Source: Azospirillum sp. B21 (GTDB lineage Bacteria > Pseudomonadota > Alphaproteobacteria > Azospirillales > Azospirillaceae). From it: DNA of 64,000 nt. Under the pieces are notes generated by a model. The model worked only from the letters and a program-made list of their open reading frames with translations, had not been told where the DNA came from and ran no database searches. How positions within the stretch are numbered: the first letter of the stretch is position 1; every line of letters begins with the position of its first letter. Below are positions 29,150 through 36,765 of this stretch, in pieces. Position numbers and translations under genes: made by a program. Location: NCBI RefSeq assembly GCF_008364825.1, contig NZ_VTTO01000008.1, positions 1 through 64,000 of the forward strand. The letters are read 5' to 3'.

Positions 29150-30328
29150 CTATTCGACATAAAGTACGGTGTCGTGGTGGATCGGGCTGTGATGGCGCAG
29201 CCGGTAGCGGCTGTTCGGGCGCATCGTCTCGATCAGGCGGGGGATCGCCGCAAAATCCCCGATGTCGTGATAGACCGCGATCGCCAGCTTCGGCCGATGG
29301 TGCCGTATGGTCCGTTCCGCCCCGCGCAAGGCGGGCATCTCGGCCCCCTCGATGTCCAGCTTGATGAAAGTCACAGGGCCCAGCCCGAGATCGTCCAGCG
29401 CCTGGACCGGAACGCTCACGTCGCCCCCTTCGTCCAGCCGGCCGCCCGGTCCGCGGCCGCTGGAGAAGAGCAATGTGTCCGCATGGCTCCACAGACCGAT
29501 GGGATGAATGGTCACGCGGGGAAGGGCGGCGACGCACTCCCGCAGGCGGGGGAGGTTCGAGGGGTCCGCTTCGAACGCGTGGATGTGACGATGGGTGCCC
29601 CCCGTGGCGCCCCCTGCGCATGCGGCGAAGGCCGCCACGGTGTCGCCGTCGAACGCCCCGCCGTCCACCAGCACCTCATCCCTGCCGACGGCCAGGGCAT
29701 CGGTGAAGAAATACATGTCCCGATAGGGAAGCCGGACCGGTTCCAGCCAACGGGCGTCCCAGGTCAGGCGGTAGAGCATCACCGACAGGAAGCAGCGGCG
29801 GCTGGCATCGTCGTCGAAGCCGTTCCAGTCCGCCTCCCACTCCGCCAGGGCGGCAATCTGTCCGGCGGTCCCCATCATGCCGGGCGGGCACAGCCCGGCG
29901 GACCGCATCGCCTCGAACAGCGACAGCAACGGCCGGCCGCTGGGCTGCCACAGCGCGTGGAAATGGGCGACCGCCTCGTCGGAGCTGCAGCACATGACGC
30001 CGACGGCCCGGGGTTCACGCCGAAGCAGGTCACGAAGCCCGTCATCGCCGAGGATCGTCCCGTCCCCCAAAGGCAGGCCGGCGCGGGCGTTGTCCACGAC
30101 CCCGACGACCTTCCAATGCCCGACGGCATGCCGCACGAGGGGCTGCGCCATCACCGACCCGGCACCGAGAAGGATCAGCGGCACCTCGCCCGGATCCAAA
30201 TCCCGGCGGTCTTCGGCCTGAAGCATGCGCCAATCGCCGGGCGCCCGCGCCGCCTGGTCCAACCGCCAGCCAAGCGCATGGCGCAGCGCCGGCACCTCAT
30301 CACCACCATTTCCCATGCCTCTCCCCAT
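29150..30328 (-). CDS. FkbM-family methyltransferase, 392 aa
   Basis: The C-terminal ~200 residues match FkbM methyltransferases: EVLVDGGAFDGDTVAAF is the SAM-binding motif I, HAFEADPSN follows, and VTFIKLDIEGAEMPAL is the conserved motif IV. The N-terminal part has a nucleotide-binding-like segment (VPLILLGAGSVM), as in FkbM proteins of sugar or surface-polysaccharide clusters. ATG at 30328 has AGAGGG/AAGGG upstream; 30316 is also possible. The substrate is probably a sugar or lipid hydroxyl group but cannot be told. Confidence 0.85.
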   Translation of the reverse strand: MGRGMGNGGDEVPALRHALGWRLDQAARAPGDWRMLQAEDRRDLDPGEVPLILLGAGSVMAQPLVRHAVGHWKVVGVVDNARAGLPLGDGTILGDDGLRDLLRREPRAVGVMCCSSDEAVAHFHALWQPSGRPLLSLFEAMRSAGLCPPGMMGTAGQIAALAEWEADWNGFDDDASRRCFLSVMLYRLTWDARWLEPVRLPYRDMYFFTDALAVGRDEVLVDGGAFDGDTVAAFAACAGGATGGTHRHIHAFEADPSNLPRLRECVAALPRVTIHPIGLWSHADTLLFSSGRGPGGRLDEGGDVSVPVQALDDLGLGPVTFIKLDIEGAEMPALRGAERTIRHHRPKLAIAVYHDIGDFAAIPRLIETMRPNSRYRLRHHSPIHHDTVLYVE

Positions 30329-30576
30329 GCCCTTGCCCTCTGCCGCGCCGGATTTCGCGGAGCATAGCAGCACGCCCTCCCCCTCAGTGGGCGGAAGTTG
30401 CGGACGGATCGGGCAGGTGCGACGCCCTGCCGCCCCCGTCTGCCACCCCTCCTGTTCTTCTGCCATATCCCTCCTGTCCGAACGCGTGGGCTTCCCCTTG
30501 CCGATGCGGATCTACGCTTGTCCACCTACCGGCGATTGGCGGACTTCGTCATTCGTGACAGCAGTGAGAGGTCGAC

Positions 30577-31317
30577 ATGAATATGGTCCGACGCAGCTCC
30601 GCTGAATTTCTCGGAACATTCTGGCTGGTCTTCGGCGGCTGCGGCAGTGCCGTGCTCGCCGCCGCCTTTCCGCAGGTCGGGATCGGGCTGCTCGGCGTGT
30701 CCTTCGCCTTCGGCCTCACCGTCCTGACCATGGCCTATTCCATCGGCCACATCTCCGGCTGCCACCTGAACCCGGCGGTGACGGTCGGGCTGTGGGCCGG
30801 CGGGCGGTTTCCGGCCAAGGACATCCTGCCCTATGTGCTGGCCCAGCTGGTCGGGGCCTTCGCGGCGGCCCTGGTCCTCTATGTCATCGCCACAGGAAAG
30901 GCCGACTACAGCCTGGCCGTCAACGGGCTCGCCGCCAACGGGTACGAGGCGCATTCGCCCGGCCAGTACAACGTCATCTCGGCCCTGATGATCGAACTGG
31001 TGCTGACCTTCTTCTTCGTGCTGGTGATCCTGGGTTCCACCGACCGGCGGGCACCGGCCGGCTTCGCGCCGCTGGCCATCGGCATGGCGCTCACCCTCAT
31101 CCACCTGATCAGCATCCCGGTCACCAACACGTCGGTGAACCCGGCACGCAGCACCGGCCCGGCACTGGTGGTCGGCGGATGGGCTCTGCAGCAGCTGTGG
31201 CTGTTCTGGATCGCCCCGCTGGCCGGCGGGCTGGTGGGCGGACTGGCCTACCGCGCGCTTGCCGAGGATATGCCGGCGAAGCCCGCCATCACCGGCGAGG
31301 CGAAAAGCTCCACCTGA
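30577..31317 (+). CDS. aqpZ: Aquaporin Z
   Basis: This major intrinsic protein has six transmembrane helices and two NPA boxes (HLNPAVTVG and SVNPARSTGP). The selectivity-filter His lies in LIHLISIPVTN, and the AqpZ-like N terminus is MVRRSSAEFLGTFWLVFGGC. The length of 246 aa fits. It conducts water across the inner membrane. It is transcribed alone; a GC-rich hairpin follows its stop. Confidence 0.94.
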   Translation: MNMVRRSSAEFLGTFWLVFGGCGSAVLAAAFPQVGIGLLGVSFAFGLTVLTMAYSIGHISGCHLNPAVTVGLWAGGRFPAKDILPYVLAQLVGAFAAALVLYVIATGKADYSLAVNGLAANGYEAHSPGQYNVISALMIELVLTFFFVLVILGSTDRRAPAGFAPLAIGMALTLIHLISIPVTNTSVNPARSTGPALVVGGWALQQLWLFWIAPLAGGLVGGLAYRALAEDMPAKPAITGEAKSST

Positions 31318-31328
31318 ACCGGGACGAC

Positions 31329-31354
31329 GGGGCCGGATCGTCAGGACCGGCCCC
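31329..31354 (+). terminator. Possible terminator hairpin after aqpZ
   Basis: A perfect 8-bp stem (GGGGCCGG at 31329-31336, CCGGCCCC at 31347-31354) with a 10-nt loop lies 11 bp after the aqpZ stop. There is no T-run, so intrinsic termination is only a possibility. Confidence 0.4.
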
Positions 31355-31447
31355 GGATGCCACCTACCCCGATACCCGCCGATGTCGCAGCACCGCCACG
31401 CCGTCCACTGCTATTCAGGCAGGACAAACGGTGCAGAAGGCGTCTCC

Positions 31448-31561
31448 ATGCGGCAGTTCGACCCCGATTCCAACCCGATGACCGAAGCCGACTATGGCAT
31501 CGTGCTGGGCCTGTTCATCGGCATCTATTTCGGTCTCCTGGTGGTATCGGCGCTGCCATAG
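31448..31561 (+). CDS. Small single-pass membrane protein, 37 aa
   Basis: A short ORF encodes a charged N terminus (MRQFDPDSNPMTEADYG) followed by one hydrophobic helix (IVLGLFIGIYFGLLVVSAL). It is too short for most gene callers. The start lacks a strong Shine-Dalgarno sequence. No family is recognised. The clean charged-then-hydrophobic layout supports a real small protein, but this is only moderately sure. Confidence 0.45.
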   Translation: MRQFDPDSNPMTEADYGIVLGLFIGIYFGLLVVSALP

Positions 31562-31582
31562 GGCGCCTCTCACGCCCGCCGT

Positions 31583-32800
31583 TCATGGCCCCGTTCCCGG
31601 CAGCATCAGGCAGCGGTTGACCAGGTTCATCAGTTCGCTCTGGCGGGTGGTTCCGGTCTTGGTGAAGATGCTGCGCAGCTGGCTGCGCACCGTGCTGATC
31701 GCGACGCCGCGGCGGTCGCCGCTTTCCGCCGGGGTCAGGTCGGTCAGCAGGTCGGCGACCAGCCGGGCCTCCACCGGCGTCAGGCCGAACAGGGCGCCCA
31801 GCCGTGCCTCCAGCCCCGGCGCCACGGCGGCCGGGTCGACGATGTAGACCGCAGTCCGGATCCGCTCCCCATCCCCTCCACCACCTCCGCCGTACGGCCC
31901 CGCCGCCTCGTATGACAACGGAAGGACGGTCAGCAGATAGGGCGCCCGGCCGGAGGGGCGCGACACCCGGAGGTCGGCCCCCTGCAGGCCGGGCAGTGAA
32001 TGCGCCGCTCCGGCCCGGCCGGGCGCTCTTCCGCCGCCCGACAGCGACGCCTCCAGCATATGCGCCAGCCGGCGCGCCTCGGCCCCCTGTTCGGCCTGCA
32101 GGCGGCCCTGCACGATCCGCAGCCCGTCACGCGCGTCGATCATCGCCTGCATGGCCCGGTTCACGGCGACCGTCCGCCCGGCGGCGTCGAGCAGGACGAC
32201 CCCCATCGGCAGGCGGTCGATCATGCGGGCGCTCCAGGCGGTCTCCTCCCGGCCATCCCGGCGGGCCCACAGCCGAACGCGCAGCCGCATCGCGCGCTGA
32301 AGATGGGGCGCGCAATCCTGCAGGAGCCGGAGCGTCTCCTCGGGGAAGGGCGGCCTGTCGGCGGGACGGAACAGGCTCAGCACCGGCTGCATCGGCGTCA
32401 GTTCCCCGCCGTCGGCCAGCGAGACGGAGCACAGCCGCCCCATCCCCTCCCGCTTCAGCATGTCGTTGAAGATCATCGAGCGGTGGAGGTCCGCCTCGGG
32501 CACCAGTTCCTCGCCGCGGCGAACCACGCAGCGGTCCAGCAGGCCCTGCGCCGCCGCCGCGTTGGCCCAGAGGTCGCGATGGCGGAAATGGGTCGCATAA
32601 TCGCCAAGCAGCGCATCGGAGATGTTGTGGCGCGCCCAAAGCGCCATGGTCCGGGCATCCTGGTTGAGCGCCGCCGTGAACAGGAAGCCGTGCGTGGCGC
32701 CGGCCGACGCGCAGATCCGCTCCAGGACTCCTCCCCAGCGCTCCGGGAAAGTCACCGTGTCGTAGATGTCCTCGATCAGTCGGTCAGCCGATTGCCCCAT
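31583..32800 (-). CDS. LuxR-family transcriptional regulator, 405 aa
   Basis: The C-terminal ~60 residues are a LuxR HTH (FGLTPVEARLVADLLTDL, then GVAISTVRSQLRSIFTKTGTTRQSELMNLV). The long N-terminal part holds a PAS-like segment (DRLPMGVVLLDAAGRTVAVNRAM). ATG at 32800 is chosen for its GGAGGAG. It is divergent from the receiver-like gene. The signal and targets are unknown. Confidence 0.87.
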   Translation of the reverse strand: MGQSADRLIEDIYDTVTFPERWGGVLERICASAGATHGFLFTAALNQDARTMALWARHNISDALLGDYATHFRHRDLWANAAAAQGLLDRCVVRRGEELVPEADLHRSMIFNDMLKREGMGRLCSVSLADGGELTPMQPVLSLFRPADRPPFPEETLRLLQDCAPHLQRAMRLRVRLWARRDGREETAWSARMIDRLPMGVVLLDAAGRTVAVNRAMQAMIDARDGLRIVQGRLQAEQGAEARRLAHMLEASLSGGGRAPGRAGAAHSLPGLQGADLRVSRPSGRAPYLLTVLPLSYEAAGPYGGGGGGDGERIRTAVYIVDPAAVAPGLEARLGALFGLTPVEARLVADLLTDLTPAESGDRRGVAISTVRSQLRSIFTKTGTTRQSELMNLVNRCLMLPGTGP

Positions 32801-32992
32801 GGGAGAACTCCTCCGCCTCGGGACAATCTCCCGTTTGCAACCTCCGGCCCTCAAGACCGATCAGTTGCGTATATCCATCGGACGAAGGTTCGCCCGTCAT
32901 GTGAAGGATGCGCGTCGGCGGGATTTTCCTCAAAAGTCGATGACACGGGAGCCCCCGCCAAAAACGGGAGCCTCCGAGCCGGAGCCACCGCC

Positions 32993-33487
32993 ATGACCTC
33001 CTGCATGACCGTCGCAATGACCGATGACCATACGCCGTCATCCCCCACCGCAAGGCCGGCCACCCGCTCGGACGGCCGGGTGCGCTGGGCGTTGGTCGCC
33101 GACCGCAACCCCCTGCTGCGCGAGGGACTGCGGCTTTACCTGGAGACACTGGGATGGCGGGTCGTGGCGGCCGGTACGGTGGACGAGGGACTGGGCTTGC
33201 TGGCGCCCACGACCATCCCATCCCCGGAGATCGTTCCCGACCTGATCGTGCTGGGGGAGGCGGGGCGCCGGAGGGCGGCTACATCCTGGCCGTCCGCTCT
33301 CGACCGGCTGGCGGCGATCCGGGGCACGGCACGCCCGGTCCTGCTGTCCATCGCGGCGTCGAACCACGACCTGATGCTTCGGGCGCGCGACCGCGGCTTC
33401 GATATCATCCACATCGACCTGGCGCCTTTGAACCTGGACGTTCTGCTGCTGGACTGCGTGCGCCGGATCGAAGGAGGACGGAGCTGA
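32993..33487 (+). CDS. Receiver-like protein lacking the phosphoacceptor, 164 aa
   Basis: The fold follows a CheY-like receiver: RWALVADRNPLLREGLRLYLETLGWRV (first strand and helix), then PDLIVLGEAG where a receiver has DLxLLDxxMP. The phosphoacceptor Asp is Gly, and the conserved Lys region (SIAASNHD, then HIDLAPLNLD) also lacks its Lys. It is therefore probably a pseudo-receiver that binds partners without phosphotransfer. It is divergent from the LuxR regulator, sharing its promoter region. Three in-frame ATGs (32993, 33005, 33017) are possible starts. Confidence 0.65.
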   Translation: MTSCMTVAMTDDHTPSSPTARPATRSDGRVRWALVADRNPLLREGLRLYLETLGWRVVAAGTVDEGLGLLAPTTIPSPEIVPDLIVLGEAGRRRAATSWPSALDRLAAIRGTARPVLLSIAASNHDLMLRARDRGFDIIHIDLAPLNLDVLLLDCVRRIEGGRS

Positions 33488-33691
33488 CGTGGCGGCAATG
33501 GACTTCATATGTTTTCATGAAATCATATCATATTGTTTTGTGCTGTTCTGATGATCGCCCAGGCCGTGGACGGGAGCCACGGACAGGAGATACCGGTTCC
33601 TTGACGACTTCCGGGTTGACAAGCCCCCCGACCCAGCGGCTTTTCGACCCGGCCGGATCGCCGGACCGATTGTTTTTGCGAGGAGATGCGC

Positions 33692-34285
33692 ATGCCCGAC
33701 GACTTCGCCCCGGCCCAGAGCGCCGCTGTCGGCGACGGCCGCCGCAGGGCCGCCTTCTTCGACCGCGACGGCGTGCTGAACGAGGACATCGGCTTCGCGC
33801 ACCGCCCCGACCAGATCACCTGGATGCCGGGGGCCAGGGAGGCGGTGAGACGGCTGAACGATGCCGGCTTCCTGGTGTTCGTCGTCACCAACCAGGGCGG
33901 GGTCGCCCGCGGCCTCTACAGCGAGGAGCATGTACGCACGCTGCATCGCTGGATGCAGGAGGAACTGCGCGCCGTCGGCGCCCATGTCGACGCCTTCTAC
34001 CACTGCCCGCACCATCCCGATCACGGCGAGCCGCCCTACCGCACCGACTGTCGCTGCCGCAAGCCGGAACCGGGGATGCTGCTGCAGGCGATGGCGGAGT
34101 GGCCGGTGGAGCCGCAGGGCAGCTTCCTGATCGGCGACCGCGAGACCGACGTCCAGGCGGCGCAGCGGGCAGGGATCGAAGGCACGCTCTACCGCGGCGG
34201 CGACCTCGACGCTCTGGTGGCCGGCATCCTTGCACGCTCCGGGGCACCCTCCGGGACCGATGCGGAGGTCGAAGCCGTCCGCTAA
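33692..34285 (+). CDS. gmhB: GmhB-type HAD phosphatase (D-glycero-manno-heptose 1,7-bisphosphate 7-phosphatase)
   Basis: This cytoplasmic HAD phosphatase has motif I FFDRDGVLNED, motif II VTNQGGVARG, the zinc-binding Cys/His loop YHCPHHPDHGEPPYRTDCRC, motif III RKPEPGM and motif IV GDRETDVQAA. GmhB acts in ADP-heptose synthesis for LPS; close homologs act on histidinol phosphate. ATG at 33692 is chosen because GAGGAG lies 6 nt upstream, while the ATG at 33686 abuts it. Its 3' end overlaps the convergent YkvA gene by 4 bp. Confidence 0.85.
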   Translation: MPDDFAPAQSAAVGDGRRRAAFFDRDGVLNEDIGFAHRPDQITWMPGAREAVRRLNDAGFLVFVVTNQGGVARGLYSEEHVRTLHRWMQEELRAVGAHVDAFYHCPHHPDHGEPPYRTDCRCRKPEPGMLLQAMAEWPVEPQGSFLIGDRETDVQAAQRAGIEGTLYRGGDLDALVAGILARSGAPSGTDAEVEAVR

Positions 34286-34710
34286 GGAAGCCACGTTTCA
34301 AGCCAGGGGGCCAGCCACAGCCAGAGCAGGACGGCGGCGGCCAGCCACAGGGCGACCATCACCGCGGCCGCGGCGACGCTGACCGGCCGGGCGGCTTGGC
34401 GCGCCGCGGCGGCGGCCCGGTGTTCGGCCAGAAGCTGCGGCGGGACCAGGCGGACGACCAGCAGGATGCCGAGCGGCACGATCAGCAGATCGTCCAGATA
34501 GCCCAGCACCGGGATGAAGTCCGGGATCAGGTCGATCGGACTCAGCGCATAGGCGGCAACCGCCATCGCCAGCAGACGGACATGCCGGGGCGTCCGCGGG
34601 TCGCGCGCCGCCAGATAGACGGCAAGCACGTCACGCTTGATCCCGCGTGCCCATGTCTTCGCACGCATCTTGGCACGTGCCACTGCCGATGCCTGCGCGT
34701 TCGAAATCAT
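34282..34710 (-). CDS. YkvA-family (DUF1232) membrane protein, 142 aa
   Basis: The DUF1232 signature LSPIDLIPDFIPVLGYLDDLL is present, flanked by hydrophobic segments, with a further transmembrane helix at the C terminus (VMVALWLAAAVLLWLWLAP). The function is unknown. It is convergent with gmhB. Confidence 0.9.
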   Translation of the reverse strand: MISNAQASAVARAKMRAKTWARGIKRDVLAVYLAARDPRTPRHVRLLAMAVAAYALSPIDLIPDFIPVLGYLDDLLIVPLGILLVVRLVPPQLLAEHRAAAAARQAARPVSVAAAAVMVALWLAAAVLLWLWLAPWLETWLP

Positions 34711-34989
34711 GCCGCTGATGTCCGGTTGTTGCCCCTCCCATCCGCCGAACGGCAGGCAGGGTGAAAGGCTTTAACCCAACCCCGGCGGCCCGTCGACTCC
34801 TGCAGCGACGGAGCCGATACCACCCGAACGAGAGGGGAGCGTGATCTCGGCCGCCTTGGGTAGGCGCGGCGATCCTTTGGAATAAACCTCCCGCGTCCTT
34901 CCGGTCATGCGCAATCAGTCGTAGGTTTTGCTGCCCCTACAAGCAGGTTTTCCAAGAAGCGCCTTTGACCAAAAACCCGGAGGCTCCCT

Positions 34990-36153
34990 ATGCGGTTCCC
35001 GGTACTCGACGGATGGCGCGGTCTGTGCGCGTTATGCGTGGCCCTATATCATTTGCACACACTCGATCATTTCCACCTGTTCGACTTCGTGCGCGGCAGT
35101 TACCTTTTTGTCGATTTCTTCTTTGTTTTGAGCGGCTTTGTCATCACCCACGCCTATTCCGCCCGCATCGGCGGGGCCGCATCGGCCGGATCCTTCCTGG
35201 TCCGCCGTTTCGGCCGGGTCTGGCCGCTGCATGCGGCGGTGCTGCTGGCATTCGTGGCGCTGGAATGTGTGAAGGCCCTCTCCGGATCGGCGGGGGGAAA
35301 TGCCGCCTTCACCGGCGCCTTCGCCCCGTCGGCCCTGGTCAGCAACCTGGCGCTGGTCCATGCGCTGGGGGTGGAGGACCAGTGGACCTGGAACATCCCG
35401 AGCTGGTCGATCAGCGCGGAGTTCTTCGTCTACATCACCTTCGCCATCCTGTTCCTGACCGTGCGGCGGACCAGGATGCTGATCGCGGCGATGGTGGCGC
35501 TTGCCGCCGTCGGCGCCGGCGTGGTGACGGGGTTCTCCGCCAACCACATCGACACCAGCATCGACTACGGCTATTTCCGCTGCCTGTACGGCTTCTTCAC
35601 CGGCTGTCTCGTCTATCGGCTGTATCAGGCGATCGGCGACAGGCGGATGTCCCGCCCTGCCGGCGGGCTGGCCGAGGCGGGAGCGCTGCTGGCGGTGGTC
35701 GCCTTCGTCTCGGCTGCGGGAGGCAACGCCCTATCGCTGGCGGCGCCGCTGCTGTTCGGGCTGGTGGTTCTGGTGTTCGCCTTCGAAGCCGGGCCGGTCT
35801 CCCGCCTGCTGGCGACCTCCCCCTTCCAGCGGCTGGGCGCCTGGTCCTACTCGATCTACATGGTGCATGCCCTGGTGATCGCCGTGCTGCAGAAGGGCAC
35901 GATGGTGGCGCAAGGAGCTCTCGGCCGGCCGCTGTTCGTCGAACGCCAGATCGGCGGCGAGACCGACCGGCTGATCTCCTTCGGCGATGCCTGGATGATG
36001 GATCTGGTCGGCGTCGGCTATCTGCTGGCGGTCATCGGCCTGTCGGCCCTGACCTACCGCTTCATCGAGGTGCCGGGTCAGGCCATGGTCAACGGCCTGC
36101 TGGTCCGCTCGCGCAAGGCCGCACCGGCCAGCCCGGTGGCCGAGGCGGCGTGA
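34990..36153 (+). CDS. Acyltransferase 3 family membrane protein (OafA/YrhL-like), 387 aa
   Basis: This integral membrane acyltransferase has the N-terminal RFPVLDGWRGLCALCVALYH block with its catalytic-type His, then FFFVLSGFVIT, RRFGRVWPLH and IPSWSISAEFFVY. About ten transmembrane helices follow. Such enzymes O-acylate surface or exported sugars. CGGAGG precedes the start. It ends within a 26-bp direct repeat. Confidence 0.88.
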   Translation: MRFPVLDGWRGLCALCVALYHLHTLDHFHLFDFVRGSYLFVDFFFVLSGFVITHAYSARIGGAASAGSFLVRRFGRVWPLHAAVLLAFVALECVKALSGSAGGNAAFTGAFAPSALVSNLALVHALGVEDQWTWNIPSWSISAEFFVYITFAILFLTVRRTRMLIAAMVALAAVGAGVVTGFSANHIDTSIDYGYFRCLYGFFTGCLVYRLYQAIGDRRMSRPAGGLAEAGALLAVVAFVSAAGGNALSLAAPLLFGLVVLVFAFEAGPVSRLLATSPFQRLGAWSYSIYMVHALVIAVLQKGTMVAQGALGRPLFVERQIGGETDRLISFGDAWMMDLVGVGYLLAVIGLSALTYRFIEVPGQAMVNGLLVRSRKAAPASPVAEAA

Positions 36154-36213
36154 GCGCCGCGACCATCAAGGCGGCGTGAGCACCGCGACGGGCAAGGCGG
36201 CGTGAGCGCCGCC
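36144..36213. repeat. 26-bp tandem repeat at the acyltransferase end
   Basis: Units start at 36144, 36170 and 36196; the last is partial. Each begins GGCGGCGTGAGC and the first includes the acyltransferase stop. Two full units differ at a few positions. No function is known; slippage duplication is the simplest origin. Confidence 0.6.
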
Positions 36214-36233
36214 TCTTCCCGGACCTTCCGGCA

Positions 36234-36725
36234 TCAATGGCGGGCGAAGACCTGCGGCCCGCCGGCACCGCCGAACAGCACGACCTGATAGGGCTGGCCG
36301 GTGCCCATGTCCATGCCGGGGGCGTCCTGCGGCATGCCGGGCGCCGACAGCCCGCGGGCCTGGGGCCGTTCGGTCAGCAGGCGCGTCACGTCGGCGGCCG
36401 GCACATGGCCTTCCAACACATAGCCGCCGACCCGCGCGGTGTGGCAGGAGCCCAGCTCGTCCGGCACCCCGGCGGCCTGCTTCACCGGCGTCATGTCGTC
36501 GACGGTGTGGACCGTGACGTCGAAGCCGGCCGCGCGCATGTGCCGCACCCAGCCGTCGCAGCATTCGCAGCCCGCGGACTTCCAGACCTCGACCGCCGCA
36601 CCGGCGGCGGGGGCGGCGGCGCGGACCATGTCCGGCAGCGCCACGGCTCCGAGGCCGAGCGTCAGGACGGCCATCAGCGCTCCCTGGGCCGCCCCCCACA
36701 CCATCGTCCGCCGCGTCATCTTCAT
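36234..36725 (-). CDS. DUF411 metal-binding exported protein, second copy, 163 aa
   Basis: It has a signal peptide (possibly with a Tat-like MKMTRRTMVWG start), then VEVWKSAGCECCDGWVRHM with the CxCC motif, GSCHTARVGGY, LEGHVPAAD and PGMPQDAPGMDMG. It closely resembles the protein at 7254-7727. It lies 40 bp downstream of the third ATPase on the same strand and probably shares its metal-responsive promoter. GGAGAG lies upstream of ATG 36725. Confidence 0.88.
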   Translation of the reverse strand: MKMTRRTMVWGAAQGALMAVLTLGLGAVALPDMVRAAAPAAGAAVEVWKSAGCECCDGWVRHMRAAGFDVTVHTVDDMTPVKQAAGVPDELGSCHTARVGGYVLEGHVPAADVTRLLTERPQARGLSAPGMPQDAPGMDMGTGQPYQVVLFGGAGGPQVFARH

Positions 36726-36765
36726 CGGAACTCTCCAAATCAAATCAGTGTCTTGCCTCATCCGT

